DNA from: Lachnospiraceae bacterium A4
GTDB taxonomy: Bacteria > Bacillota > Clostridia > Lachnospirales > Lachnospiraceae
DNA: 64,000 nucleotides
Direction: 5' to 3'
Assembly (NCBI GenBank): GCA_000403215.2
Contig: KE159537.1
Coordinates: 24,513 to 88,512, forward strand
In this document: one piece after another, positions 35,764-44,555 of the stretch
How positions within the stretch are numbered: the first letter of the stretch is position 1
How the letters are laid out: each line of letters begins with the position of its first letter
The notes under the pieces: generated by a model
The model's database searches: none
What the model was told of the DNA's origin: nothing
What the model saw: only the letters and a program-made list of their open reading frames with translations
Position numbers and translations under genes: made by a program

Positions 35764-36552
35764 TCATATTTTTACAGAAAAGTCATACCGCTTTGCCGTC
35801 TCTTTATTTCTGTACTCATGTTTTTCGTAGTATCCAATCAGCGTGCCATCGGCTTCCCGCAGCGCCACCATATAGACATCCTTATTTTCTTTCTCGTTAT
35901 AAAAAGTATAAATTCTGTTATGGTCTGCGCATTCTCCAAACCACAGCACCACTTTTTTAATCATCTCGGCAGACTGCGTATTGTGGCAGTCCAGCAGGCT
36001 TTGTCCGATAAGCGCCTGCCCGCCTCGTTTTTCATAGCGGGCAACTGCCGCCGGATTCATATAGAGAATCTCGTGTGACAGATTGCAGATGACAACAGCG
36101 CACCGGTCCTCATCAATGATACTCTTGAAATAATTCGCTAATTCCATCGTCAAATTTTCCTTCTTTCTTATATGCGCTTTCTCGCCGCAGGAGTGCGCAC
36201 CGCAGTCATGTCCATGTTCATGATGGCCGCAGTGTACATCCGGGTTATAGGCGAGTGTCCCCGCCAGAAACGCACTGACAGCCTCGTCCGCATTTCCTGA
36301 AATACCACCATAAAGCTGTATGCCCGCCGCTGCAAGCGCATTCTGTGCACCGCCGCCAATTCCGCCGCAGAGCAGCGTATCGACATCGTACTGTGTCAGA
36401 AAGCCCGCAAGCGCCCCATGACCACTCCCCTGTGTGTCCACCACTTGTTCGTTCTGTACTGCACCGTTTTCCACCTCATACAGTTTAAACTGCTGTGTGT
36501 GTCCAAAGTGCTGGAAAACCATTCCATCTTCATAGGTTACTGCAATTTTCAT
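35764..36552 (-). CDS. NifX/NifB-like domain fused to a PAS-domain protein
   Basis: A 262-residue fusion. Residues 1-105 are a dinitrogenase iron-molybdenum cofactor (NifX/NifB/MTH1175-like) domain (MKIAVTYEDGMVFQHFG, LLCGGIGGGAQNAL). Residues 107-127 are a His/Cys-rich metal-binding linker (HCGHHEHGHDCGAHSCG). Residues 136-262 are a PAS-like domain (ELANYFKSIIDEDRCAVV, LIGQSLLDCH, IYTFYNEKENKDVYMVALRE) that in other Clostridia I know as a separate small protein. An internal ATG (36147, residue 136) has its own AAGGA site, so the second domain may also be made alone. There is no nitrogenase gene nearby; the NifX part may bind a metal cluster or act as a redox sensor. Confidence 0.8.
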   Translation of the reverse strand: MKIAVTYEDGMVFQHFGHTQQFKLYEVENGAVQNEQVVDTQGSGHGALAGFLTQYDVDTLLCGGIGGGAQNALAAAGIQLYGGISGNADEAVSAFLAGTLAYNPDVHCGHHEHGHDCGAHSCGEKAHIRKKENLTMELANYFKSIIDEDRCAVVICNLSHEILYMNPAAVARYEKRGGQALIGQSLLDCHNTQSAEMIKKVVLWFGECADHNRIYTFYNEKENKDVYMVALREADGTLIGYYEKHEYRNKETAKRYDFSVKI

Positions 36553-36608
36553 CTTTTTATTTTCCCTTCTTAATTTAATACTTTCTTATTCAAAATTTTT
36601 TCAATACT

Positions 36609-37412
36609 TCATCTCTCAAATTCATGCGCATATTTCTTAAAAAATGCATAATATGCCCGCACATTGCCCAGCTCTGTCCAGCGCTTGACATCTACCACCT
36701 CCTCATCTAAGTCATAAATCTTTGCCCCTCTCATAGAGAGCAGAAAGGGAGAATGTGTCGCAATCACAAACTGACAGCCGAAAAAGCGGACTGAATCTTC
36801 CAAAAAGCGCAGCAGCTCCTGCTGTTTTTCCGGTGACAGACTGTTCTCCGGCTCGTCGAGCAGATACAGTCCGTTTTCTTTTATTTTGTCTGCAAAATAG
36901 AGAAATGCGCTCTCTCCATTGGAGTGCTCTCTGACATTATCCTGTAAGCTGTCGCGCACAAACTTTGACTTTGTATTGCGCCGCGCCGCGTTAATCTTTT
37001 TGAGCCGCTCATAATCCTCCATGGAATGCATCTGAAATTTCGCATATTTTGCCTCTTGGTATTCCTCAAACAGTTCCTCGCGCCTCTGGTCTATGCCTTC
37101 ATTGATACAGCGCAGATTAAGCATAAAATCAAACACATCATCACTTGTTATAATCCTGCTTTCTTTTGGAATACGCCCAACCGCCTCGAACGAACATATT
37201 TTCGTATAATCTCCGAAAAAATTAGAACGGTTATACAATGTGTCGCGCGCAAGCCCAAGCTTCTCGGCAATGACATTGAGCGCCGTTGTCTTGCCTGAAC
37301 CATTTCCGCCGTACAGAATCGTCACCGGCTCAAAGTCAAGCATTTTGAGCTGATGCGCGGAGAGTATCAAAAAGGGATAGACCGTGTCATAACAGGTATG
37401 CTTCTGCTTCAT
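36609..37412 (-). CDS. AAA-type ATP-binding protein (SMC/OLD-like small ATPase)
   Basis: A 267-residue ABC/SMC-type ATPase: Walker A GGNGSGKTTA (near residue 36-45), a signature-like SNGESAFLYFADKI, Walker B LYLLDEPENSLS and H-loop VIATHSPFLLS. Proteins of this size (AAA_21) are often stand-alone, with unclear roles, and some act in anti-phage or stress systems. ATG 37412 is chosen; GGGAGGG lies some 13 bases upstream. The frame stays open back into the adjacent IS1182-type element, so an IS insertion 29 bases before the start has replaced its natural upstream region. Confidence 0.75.
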   Translation of the reverse strand: MKQKHTCYDTVYPFLILSAHQLKMLDFEPVTILYGGNGSGKTTALNVIAEKLGLARDTLYNRSNFFGDYTKICSFEAVGRIPKESRIITSDDVFDFMLNLRCINEGIDQRREELFEEYQEAKYAKFQMHSMEDYERLKKINAARRNTKSKFVRDSLQDNVREHSNGESAFLYFADKIKENGLYLLDEPENSLSPEKQQELLRFLEDSVRFFGCQFVIATHSPFLLSMRGAKIYDLDEEVVDVKRWTELGNVRAYYAFFKKYAHEFER

Positions 37413-37440
37413 AGTAAAGTCATACTCCCTCCCCCCCAGG

Positions 37441-39521
37441 CTGTCCGAAAACCCACAATTTTTGGCCATTTTGGGCACAAAAAATGCCAGGTTTTTCGGA
37501 CATTATTTGTCCGTTTATAGTTACCTGACCTCGAAAACTGAATAAAATACGCTTTTTTGTTGTTATTTTTCCCATTATGCTGCAACAAGTGCCATCAGTT
37601 CTTCAAATGAGAACATGTTACACGCCCTGGACAGGTTATATCCCATGGCCATGAGCGCAAATTCCCCACCTACTTTCTGTTTACCCTTTAACAGAAAGCA
37701 GGCTGCTCCCATTGCTCGTTTTATTGTTCCAAACGGATGCTCTGAAATACACATCCGCTGGTTCATTTTTTCCCTGTCCGGCCTGAGTTTAAACCTGACT
37801 ACCTTTTTCTTTTCAAAATGGTACTTTGCCTTCTTCTGGTTCTTTTTTCCTGGTTTCTCTGTTTCTTCTTCTGAGTTTTCCGCTTCTTCCGGTTTCCACC
37901 ACTTTGCTTTCTTTTCCAGGCTGTCTTTGCCAAAATCCGTTTCCTTCCAGTTCGTGTTTCCCTTCCCGTTCACACACTTATCACGGTATGGGCATCCCTT
38001 GCACGCCTGCCTGTTGGCATATCTTGTCGCCCCATTTTTTTTGATGCTTTTTCTCCTGAGGATTTCCCCTCCGGGACAGTAAACCAGATCCCTTTCCGGA
38101 TCCCTGACAAAATACCCTTCCCCTGCACGGTTTTTCATTTCCTCTTCTGTTCCATAGGGGCTCTCCACTTTTTGTTCCGGCCCGTCCGAAACTTTTCTCC
38201 TTACCTCTGCTACCTCCATACCTTCTATTACATCCGCATATGCTTCCGGCACCACTCCCGCATGAAGACATCTCTTCAGTTCTTCTGCATTCGTGCCTGC
38301 TGTATTTAACTCCCCTGCTTCCTCATACTCGATCTCCAGTTCATATGTGTCCTGTCCGTCTGGCAGAATGACATTAGGAATAATTCCTTTCTCAAGACAT
38401 GACACCATATCTTCGGCCTGTTCGTATCCCTTATCTGCCACAGCTTCAATAATCCTGTCCCCGGCTTCCTGTTTAATGGACTCCGCTGTCGGAGCAATTA
38501 ATCCATGGTCTGTTGCCTGGTTTGTCGCCAGGTAATCCATGATCAGGTGCGTCTCTGAATCCACTGCTGTCTGGACATTGTACGACACGTCCATTCCATT
38601 TTTATTTTTCATCAGCCGCGCATCTGCATCTGTCAGTGAAATCTGCGTGTGGTTTTCTTTCTCCATCAGTTCCCTGTATGAACGGTATTTCTCCAGTCTT
38701 TCCTCTGCCTCCTTCAGTTTTGCTTCCAGTTCTTCCCTGGTCAGCGTTCCACTGGCAGCCTCCTCCTCTTTATCCGCTTCCTCTATCAGCCGCAGGTATT
38801 CCTGTGTGTGGTCTTCCAGCCACTTTATCCTGTCATCCAGTTTCATAATGGTAAAATTGCTGTCTTTTCCATTCCAGGCTTTAAACTTACTCCCATCTAT
38901 AGACACGTATCCTGTTTCCAGATCTACGGTTACCCTTTTTAGAAATTCCTTAAATACTTCCTTTAAATTGTCTGCATTGTCTTTCCTGAAATCAGATATC
39001 GTGCGGAAGTCAGGACGGAGTCCGCCAAGCATCCACATAACTTCAATGTTTGTGACGCATGCCGCCTCAAGTTTTCTGGATGACCGGATGTTATTGCGGT
39101 ATCCGTATAGATATAGTTTCAGCATACTCTGCGGATCATAACATGGCCTTCCTTCAAAACTTGGTTCTGTTTTTTCGAATCCCATCTCTTTTAAGTCTAT
39201 GTGATCCACAAAACAATCGATTACTCTTGCAATACTATCCCATTCCACCATGGAATCAAGTGTATTTATTACCGCCTGGTTTCTATTGATAGGTTTTACT
39301 ATATATGGCATGGAAAACACCCCGCTAAACTGGAACTTTTAAGATACTCCCATTATACCAGATATTGGTGGAAAAGTCCCACATATTTGTTTATTTAGCG
39401 TACTTTATTCAGTTTTCAAGGTGCATTTATAAAAATCGCTCTGTAAGCGTTTTTTAGCTCTGTTTGGGCGATAATCCTACGTTTAAAATCCTGTTATCGC
39501 CTCTCAGGGGTTTTCGGACAG
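37441..39521. mobile_element. IS1182-type insertion sequence (complete)
   Basis: Ends are CTGTCCGAAAACCC (37441-37454) and its inverse GGGTTTTCGGACAG (39508-39521), a 14-bp perfect terminal repeat. It contains one transposase gene. I do not see a clear target duplication. A small hairpin (CGGACATTATTTGTCCG, near 37495-37511) lies inside the left end. Confidence 0.85.
37575..39311 (-). CDS. IS1182-family transposase
   Basis: A 578-residue DDE transposase. It starts MPYIVKPINRNQAVINTLD, has the N-terminal DUF772-type domain (PCYDPQSMLKLYLYGYRNN, RPDFRTISDFRKDN), VSIDGSKFKAW (first Asp), AVADKGYEQAED (second Asp), a cysteine cluster (CKGCPYRDKC, a zinc ribbon) and ISEHPFGTIKRAMG (Glu). An in-frame GTG at 39320 is possible, but ATG 39311 matches the family start better. 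No frameshift or stop is present, so the element may be active. Confidence 0.95.
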   Translation of the reverse strand: MPYIVKPINRNQAVINTLDSMVEWDSIARVIDCFVDHIDLKEMGFEKTEPSFEGRPCYDPQSMLKLYLYGYRNNIRSSRKLEAACVTNIEVMWMLGGLRPDFRTISDFRKDNADNLKEVFKEFLKRVTVDLETGYVSIDGSKFKAWNGKDSNFTIMKLDDRIKWLEDHTQEYLRLIEEADKEEEAASGTLTREELEAKLKEAEERLEKYRSYRELMEKENHTQISLTDADARLMKNKNGMDVSYNVQTAVDSETHLIMDYLATNQATDHGLIAPTAESIKQEAGDRIIEAVADKGYEQAEDMVSCLEKGIIPNVILPDGQDTYELEIEYEEAGELNTAGTNAEELKRCLHAGVVPEAYADVIEGMEVAEVRRKVSDGPEQKVESPYGTEEEMKNRAGEGYFVRDPERDLVYCPGGEILRRKSIKKNGATRYANRQACKGCPYRDKCVNGKGNTNWKETDFGKDSLEKKAKWWKPEEAENSEEETEKPGKKNQKKAKYHFEKKKVVRFKLRPDREKMNQRMCISEHPFGTIKRAMGAACFLLKGKQKVGGEFALMAMGYNLSRACNMFSFEELMALVAA

Positions 39522-39602
39522 TCTCCCCTGTCTGGAAATGAAAAATGTGTTAAATAAATCATACAAATCCCCCATGCCGCCCAAAGGCAGCTTTAGCAAC
39601 AT

Positions 39603-41201
39603 TCACAATAGTGCCTCCACAATTGTTTTCTCCCGAATTGTTATGGTCTTGAGTCCTGTCTCTTTTTTCTTGTTGAAATTAAAGCTGAGCAGATATCCTT
39701 TGTTCTGGTGAAAATAATCCAGATAATCTGTGAGCTGCTGTTCACCGCGCTCATTGTACTCATTTCCGCGCCAAATCTTCATCTCTATAATGAATTGTTC
39801 TCCCGCGTAATCCACAATGATATCAGTCCGCCGCTCATCTCTTGTCTGTGCCTCAATATAGTAATTACCTGTGCCGTTTATAATGGGTCTTAAATACAAC
39901 AGGAAAAATTTGCGCCCATAGTCCTCGACAAACTTTCTGTCATTTTCACCGTATATATCATTAAAATGCGTTACAAATTTTTCCAGCACACATTCCATGT
40001 TGAGCCTGCCCTCCACGACAAACTGGTTTCTGTCCTCCTTTGCCTTTCTGCTCATTGCGCTTGACAGTTCTTCCTCGGACAAGAATAGATTGTACAACCG
40101 CGTCTCAAAAATACGGTTTGCAACGTTGACGTTCACACCATTCTCTGTAGCATATCCAAACATGCATGCAAGCTCAATCGTATGATTATATGGATTATAT
40201 GCAATCTTTTCACCCTGAAACAGCATCAGATAAAACATCTCCTTCAATTCGGGATATTCACTGATATGTTTAAACATACTGTCAAACAGGGTTGCCCTTG
40301 TCCGCAGCATGGTTTTGACTGCCTGCCCAACTCCCTCTTTCGTCCAAATCCTCTTTCCGACTGTAAACGGCTCTTGTAATGGCAGTTTTTCGTCCATTAT
40401 TTTGCAGAGTGCAGATACCAGATATGGGTATCCCGATGTATATTGAAAAAGTTCACTGGCAAGAACCTCCGCGTCCATTCCTGTGTGATGTTCGGCTTCA
40501 TATTCTGTGAGCATCTCTCTGATCTGGCTGGCTGAAAAACTCATATCAATATCAAAGTCCGCCGCAATGTTCCAAGGACTGTTATACTGATGCTCAGAAT
40601 CAGGCCGTATTTTCAATTTCAGATTCTTAATGTCATATACCCCTGCCAGTATCACAGAATGAAAAATCGGGCGCAGCTCCCTGTCCAGATAATACCGCCT
40701 AAGCTGTGCAAGAAAATCAAGAAAGACCTGATTGTTTGACGCACTGTCCACCTCGTCAATCATCATGACAACCGGTTTGCCAGCCAAACTGCACACAAAG
40801 CTAAGGCTGGCGAACAGTTCCCGCATTGTCCGTTCTGTCCCGCTCTCCATAAAATCCTTTAATGGTTTGAGCACACGCTCTTTTTCAGCAGTATCCATCT
40901 TGGCATTGTCAAAAGCAAATAAAAATTCTTCGGTAAAAGCCCGCGTAAAAGTCTGTGCGTTGGCAAACTCCTCGCTCCCGATTCCCTGAAAATCCAACAA
41001 GACCACAATATAGTCCCGCCGCAAGTACTCTGCCAGAGCCATAAGTGTTGTCGTCTTGCCATACTGGCGTCCCCTGTTGATGACAAAATACTTCTCTCTG
41101 TCCACATACTGTTCCTTGATTGCCTTCAAGCGCCCTCCGAGCGGAACCATATAATGCTTGTCCGGCTTGCAGCGTCCTTCTGTATTAAAATAACGCGTCA
41201 T
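39603..41201 (-). CDS. AAA-ATPase with C-terminal PD-(D/E)XK nuclease-like domain
   Basis: A 532-residue protein. The N-terminal AAA-like ATPase domain (1-330) has Walker A INRGRQYGKTTTL and Walker B VVMMIDEVDSAS; the C-terminal domain (about 400-532) has TDIIVDYAGEQFIIEMKIWRG (the D...ExK core of a nuclease fold) and ends with GLKTITIREKT. This two-domain layout is common in multiple copies in Lachnospiraceae; function is unknown, perhaps DNA-processing. GGGAG lies before ATG 41201. It is separated from the MATE gene by 52 bases on the same strand. Confidence 0.82.
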   Translation of the reverse strand: MTRYFNTEGRCKPDKHYMVPLGGRLKAIKEQYVDREKYFVINRGRQYGKTTTLMALAEYLRRDYIVVLLDFQGIGSEEFANAQTFTRAFTEEFLFAFDNAKMDTAEKERVLKPLKDFMESGTERTMRELFASLSFVCSLAGKPVVMMIDEVDSASNNQVFLDFLAQLRRYYLDRELRPIFHSVILAGVYDIKNLKLKIRPDSEHQYNSPWNIAADFDIDMSFSASQIREMLTEYEAEHHTGMDAEVLASELFQYTSGYPYLVSALCKIMDEKLPLQEPFTVGKRIWTKEGVGQAVKTMLRTRATLFDSMFKHISEYPELKEMFYLMLFQGEKIAYNPYNHTIELACMFGYATENGVNVNVANRIFETRLYNLFLSEEELSSAMSRKAKEDRNQFVVEGRLNMECVLEKFVTHFNDIYGENDRKFVEDYGRKFFLLYLRPIINGTGNYYIEAQTRDERRTDIIVDYAGEQFIIEMKIWRGNEYNERGEQQLTDYLDYFHQNKGYLLSFNFNKKKETGLKTITIREKTIVEALL

Positions 41202-41253
41202 TATCCAGTCTCCCTTCTCTATCCAATATATCACAGATCCCCCGTTCACGCAC

Positions 41254-42609
41254 TCAATTTTTCATCTGTTTCCAATACACTGCAAAAAGAATCATATCCG
41301 CAAACAGCCACGCGGATACCTCGCCCCAGAAAATGCCGTCGCTTCCGATAAACTTTGTCAGGACTACCGCACACAAAAGCCGCATTGCCAGTTGTGCAAA
41401 GCTCGAAAGCATGGGCACTACTGCATTGTTGATGCCTTGCAGGGCAGCACGCAGAATATACAAACTATAAAGAAACGGAAAAAAGACTGCCAGAATATTC
41501 AGGAAACGGCAGCCATAGCTTAGTATTTCACCTGTCGCCTCGGACGTGTCAACAAACAGGCGCAGAATGCCTTGTCCGCCAAAAAACATCACAGCAGAGC
41601 AAAGTACGGACACGGCAGTTCCCATGATCAGGCTGGCACGGACGCCCTCTCTGATACGGCTTTTTTTGCCTGCACCGTAATTCTGTGAGACATACGCTGC
41701 CGCCGCCAGTCCGAAGGAGGACGCCGCGATTTCCAGCAAGCCATACAGCTTGACCGCTGCGGTGTATCCAGCAAGAAACGTAATATCATACTGGTTGATG
41801 CGGTTCACTACAATCAGTCCGCCAACAGAAGTAATAACACTCTGTAATGCCATTGGGATTCCCAGCCTGAGCAGTTTGGCGGTAATCGTTTTGTCGTCAA
41901 AACCATCATTTTCTTTCTTATGGCTGTCAGAGGAGGCACAGGAAGCTGAACAAGAAGAATATTTATAAAAATAATATCCGCAGACCAGCATAACCAGACA
42001 CTCTGAAAGGATTGTCCCAAGCGCGGCGCCTGCGATTCCAAACTCTAAGATATTGACAAATAAAATATCAAGGACAATGTTGCACAGCGAGGACGCTGTC
42101 ATTGCAAACAGCGGTATGCGGCTGTTTCCCCTGCTTCTCAATGCCCCTGAGAACAGTTGGTAAAACACCAGAAATGGAATCCCCAGAAAGATAATATTCA
42201 CATACTCCCGCGCCATATCATAGACTTCTTCTTTTGTGCCCAGCAGACGGAGCAGCACACCCGATAACATCAAAAATAGCAACGTCAGAGAAACCGCAAG
42301 TACAATACAGATTTTCTTTGCCCTGTCGTAATAGCGCTGAAATTCCTCCTCGTTTTTCTCGCCAAAGCTGTTTCCTAACAAGATGCAAAAGCCTTGGACC
42401 AGTCCAATCACCACCCCGTTTACCAGGAAAATAAGCCATTCTGTGCCGCCGACTGCGGCAAGCCCCAGTGTGCCGGCGTTCTTTCCGATAATTATGGTGT
42501 CCACAAATGTGTACATCTGCTGAAACAAGTTGCCGACGACGAGCGAAAAGGAAAATGCACCAATCAGCAAAAAGGGGCTGCCTGTTGTCAAGTCTGTGTC
42601 TTTTTTCAC
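41254..42609 (-). CDS. MATE-family multidrug/Na+ antiporter
   Basis: A 451-residue membrane protein with about 12 hydrophobic helices. Family text includes GSPFLLIGAFSFSLVVGNLFQQMY, VDTIIIGKNAGTLGLAAVGG and GIPFLVFYQLFSGALRSRGNSR. It uses an ion gradient to export cationic drugs or metabolites; substrate is not predictable. The start is GTG 42609 behind AAGGAG. A 17-bp hairpin lies in the leader at 42645-42688. Confidence 0.92.
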   Translation of the reverse strand: MKKDTDLTTGSPFLLIGAFSFSLVVGNLFQQMYTFVDTIIIGKNAGTLGLAAVGGTEWLIFLVNGVVIGLVQGFCILLGNSFGEKNEEEFQRYYDRAKKICIVLAVSLTLLFLMLSGVLLRLLGTKEEVYDMAREYVNIIFLGIPFLVFYQLFSGALRSRGNSRIPLFAMTASSLCNIVLDILFVNILEFGIAGAALGTILSECLVMLVCGYYFYKYSSCSASCASSDSHKKENDGFDDKTITAKLLRLGIPMALQSVITSVGGLIVVNRINQYDITFLAGYTAAVKLYGLLEIAASSFGLAAAAYVSQNYGAGKKSRIREGVRASLIMGTAVSVLCSAVMFFGGQGILRLFVDTSEATGEILSYGCRFLNILAVFFPFLYSLYILRAALQGINNAVVPMLSSFAQLAMRLLCAVVLTKFIGSDGIFWGEVSAWLFADMILFAVYWKQMKN

Positions 42610-42644
42610 ATTGAATCTCCTTATATAAATCTTCTTCTGTATAA

Positions 42645-42688
42645 ATGTCCTTTTTCTTCACACAATTCACCGTGAAGAAAAAGGACAT
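42645..42688. repeat. Perfect 17-bp hairpin
   Basis: ATGTCCTTTTTCTTCAC (42645-42661) pairs exactly with 42672-42688; loop ACAATTCACC-type. It lies downstream of the 42705 gene and upstream of the MATE gene on minus, so it could end one transcript or regulate the other. Confidence 0.8.
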
Positions 42689-42704
42689 ATCGCTTAACCT
42701 ATGC

Positions 42705-43259
42705 TCAGATTACCCGGACTTCAAACGCTGTTGTCTGCGGCGGAATGCTCATTGTCATAAACGCGGCGTGACGCACCCGTACTCTCAGACCGGGAACGAG
42801 GTTCACAAAATTCATCGGCCTGCCAAAGCTGTTTAAAATCTGTGCATCGTCTGCTACATTGAACCTTATCACGGAGGATAAATTACCGTCGCTGATCGTC
42901 GTGAAACTCCTGTTTTGTCTGTCCACGTCCACAATCCTGCCTACAGTTACCTCCTCCTGAAGCGCCCTTCCTACGATCTGTATGACATACGCTGCTGCCT
43001 GCGGCGGGATACTCCTTGTCGTCGCATTGGAAAACGCTGCATTCACAGTCATGCCCTTTTGCAGCGATCTCAGCGGAATCCGGTTGTGCTTCTCATCTAG
43101 TATCACGGTGTTGTTGCTGACATTCAGCCGTATGGTCTGATTGTCCATGCCGCAATTGGGGCAGTCTCTGTAGGAGACAAGGACGAAAGAGCCATTCCTC
43201 CCAGTCTCCACGTCCTCGATCGTCCCATTTGTAATTTGTGTCAAGAAAGTATTGTCCAT
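42705..43259 (-). CDS. 184-aa hypothetical protein with internal duplication
   Basis: A soluble protein of unknown function made of two similar halves: each ends with a SIPPQ motif (SIPPQAAAYVIQIV near 85-98; SIPPQTTAFEVRVI at the C-terminus). The N-terminal half holds a CPNCG pair (Cys-x2-Cys), possibly a metal site. No membrane segment or signal. AGGGTG lies before ATG 43259. It follows luxS on the same strand by 42 bases, so it may be part of the luxS transcript. Confidence 0.6.
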   Translation of the reverse strand: MDNTFLTQITNGTIEDVETGRNGSFVLVSYRDCPNCGMDNQTIRLNVSNNTVILDEKHNRIPLRSLQKGMTVNAAFSNATTRSIPPQAAAYVIQIVGRALQEEVTVGRIVDVDRQNRSFTTISDGNLSSVIRFNVADDAQILNSFGRPMNFVNLVPGLRVRVRHAAFMTMSIPPQTTAFEVRVI

Positions 43260-43301
43260 TGATGTCACCCTATGGTTTTATGATACTATATGCACGCGTT
43301 C

Positions 43302-43781
43302 TTATTCTGGATACACCAGCCTTGTTTCATCAATCCTGTACAGTACATTGTCCAGAAATCTTGCCGCAAGATAGTTTGCCATGCCCAGATTCATGTCAAG
43401 ATAATTGCCGCAGTCCTTGGGGCTTGCCCCCGGAACCTCCTCTTTGAAATCCCGGATAAACTCATACAGCTCGACCATCAGCGGCACAATGTCTTTGGAC
43501 TCGTAATCGCCCGCAAGAAGCAGGTAAAAACCTGTGCGGCAGCCCATTGGCCCAAAATAGATGGTTTTGCTGCCATACGTTTTGTGATTTCTCAGAAAAG
43601 TAGCCGCCAGATGCTCGATCGTATGTACTTCTGCGGTGTTCATCACGGGTTCTTCATTGGGTGAGGTCATTCTGAGGTCAAATGTTGTGATAGTACTCTC
43701 CCCAACTTGGTCTTTTCTCGAAACATACACTCCCGGCTGTAATTTGATATGGTCGATTGTAAAGCTTGTTATTTTCTCCAT
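43302..43781 (-). CDS. luxS: S-ribosylhomocysteine lyase LuxS
   Basis: A 159-residue Fe/Zn enzyme that cleaves S-ribosylhomocysteine to homocysteine and DPD, the precursor of autoinducer-2. Metal ligands are H53 and H57 (VHTIEHLAA) and C124 (KDCGNY), and the catalytic Cys is C81 (MGCRTGFY). The length is normal. GGAGG precedes the ATG. It works in the activated methyl cycle; no pfs gene is in the window. Confidence 0.98.
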   Translation of the reverse strand: MEKITSFTIDHIKLQPGVYVSRKDQVGESTITTFDLRMTSPNEEPVMNTAEVHTIEHLAATFLRNHKTYGSKTIYFGPMGCRTGFYLLLAGDYESKDIVPLMVELYEFIRDFKEEVPGASPKDCGNYLDMNLGMANYLAARFLDNVLYRIDETRLVYPE

Positions 43782-43833
43782 GTTCTTCCTCCTATTGATT
43801 TAAAATTCCTAATTGTTTCACAGTTCCTAAGCA

Positions 43834-44514
43834 TCAGTATCTTGTCATGATATAGCTATACGGGTCGATCAGTTGTGCTTTGGGAATCTCTCTGCCCCAG
43901 TGAATCGAGGCATTGTAATTTCCCTCTGCCACAATGACGGAATTATCCCGCACTTCGAGCACGATGACAGAGTGTGTGTCATTGTCTACGCGCAGTATAT
44001 CCCCCACTTTGATATTGGTGTAATCCTTGTGAACCTGCGCCTTTGTATCCCCAAATGCCGCATCGCTGACCGCGAACGCAAATCCTGCACAGCCAAAGCC
44101 GCCTGTGTAGGTGCCGCCTTTCCACGCATAGTAGTTGTCGTTTGTCCAGTGCATTCCCTCAGGAAATACTGCCTTCTGCGCCATGATAACATCATACACT
44201 TGGCGGTCTGCCTTGGCAGCGCTCAGCCCAAGCCCATGGATATAAAAAGTCTGCCCGTCCAGTGCAATCTGGAAATATCCATTGCTGGTAATCCCTGTCA
44301 CCTGTACCGGCAGGTCTGCTGCCACCTCTGGAAGCACCACCGCCGCGTCATCTGTCTCAGACAAAATGACAGTACTGTCATTTGTATACAGGACTGCCTC
44401 TGCGGGGGTCACAGAATACTCTGCTGCTTCTGACTCCATTGCCGGTGCCGCTAAGAACAGCGCTGCACCTATCATCAGTTTCATCATATTGTTCAAAAGT
44501 TTTTTCATTTTCAT
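43834..44514 (-). CDS. Secreted cysteine-peptidase-like protein
   Basis: A 226-residue exported protein. The signal peptide (KKLLNNMMKLMIGAALFLAAPA) is cleaved near residue 31. A short SH3-like domain (about 35-100) precedes an NlpC/P60- or amidase-like domain with FGCAGFAFAVSDAA (likely catalytic Cys) and DTHSVIVLEV (likely His), then a GNYNASIHWGREI strand. It may act on the cell wall. ATG 44514 is chosen over an upstream start that would overlap the Nudix gene. Function is inferred from the fold only. Confidence 0.65.
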   Translation of the reverse strand: MKMKKLLNNMMKLMIGAALFLAAPAMESEAAEYSVTPAEAVLYTNDSTVILSETDDAAVVLPEVAADLPVQVTGITSNGYFQIALDGQTFYIHGLGLSAAKADRQVYDVIMAQKAVFPEGMHWTNDNYYAWKGGTYTGGFGCAGFAFAVSDAAFGDTKAQVHKDYTNIKVGDILRVDNDTHSVIVLEVRDNSVIVAEGNYNASIHWGREIPKAQLIDPYSYIMTRY

Positions 44515-44555
44515 CTTTCTCGTGCCCTTCCTTTTTCTGTATTCATTCTCTGCAT

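Noticed and set aside
39603-41201. New anti-phage system from the AAA-nuclease-like protein and the nearby SMC-like ATPase
   Set aside because: They are separated by an IS and belong to families that occur alone and in many copies in this bacterial group. No shared operon is seen.
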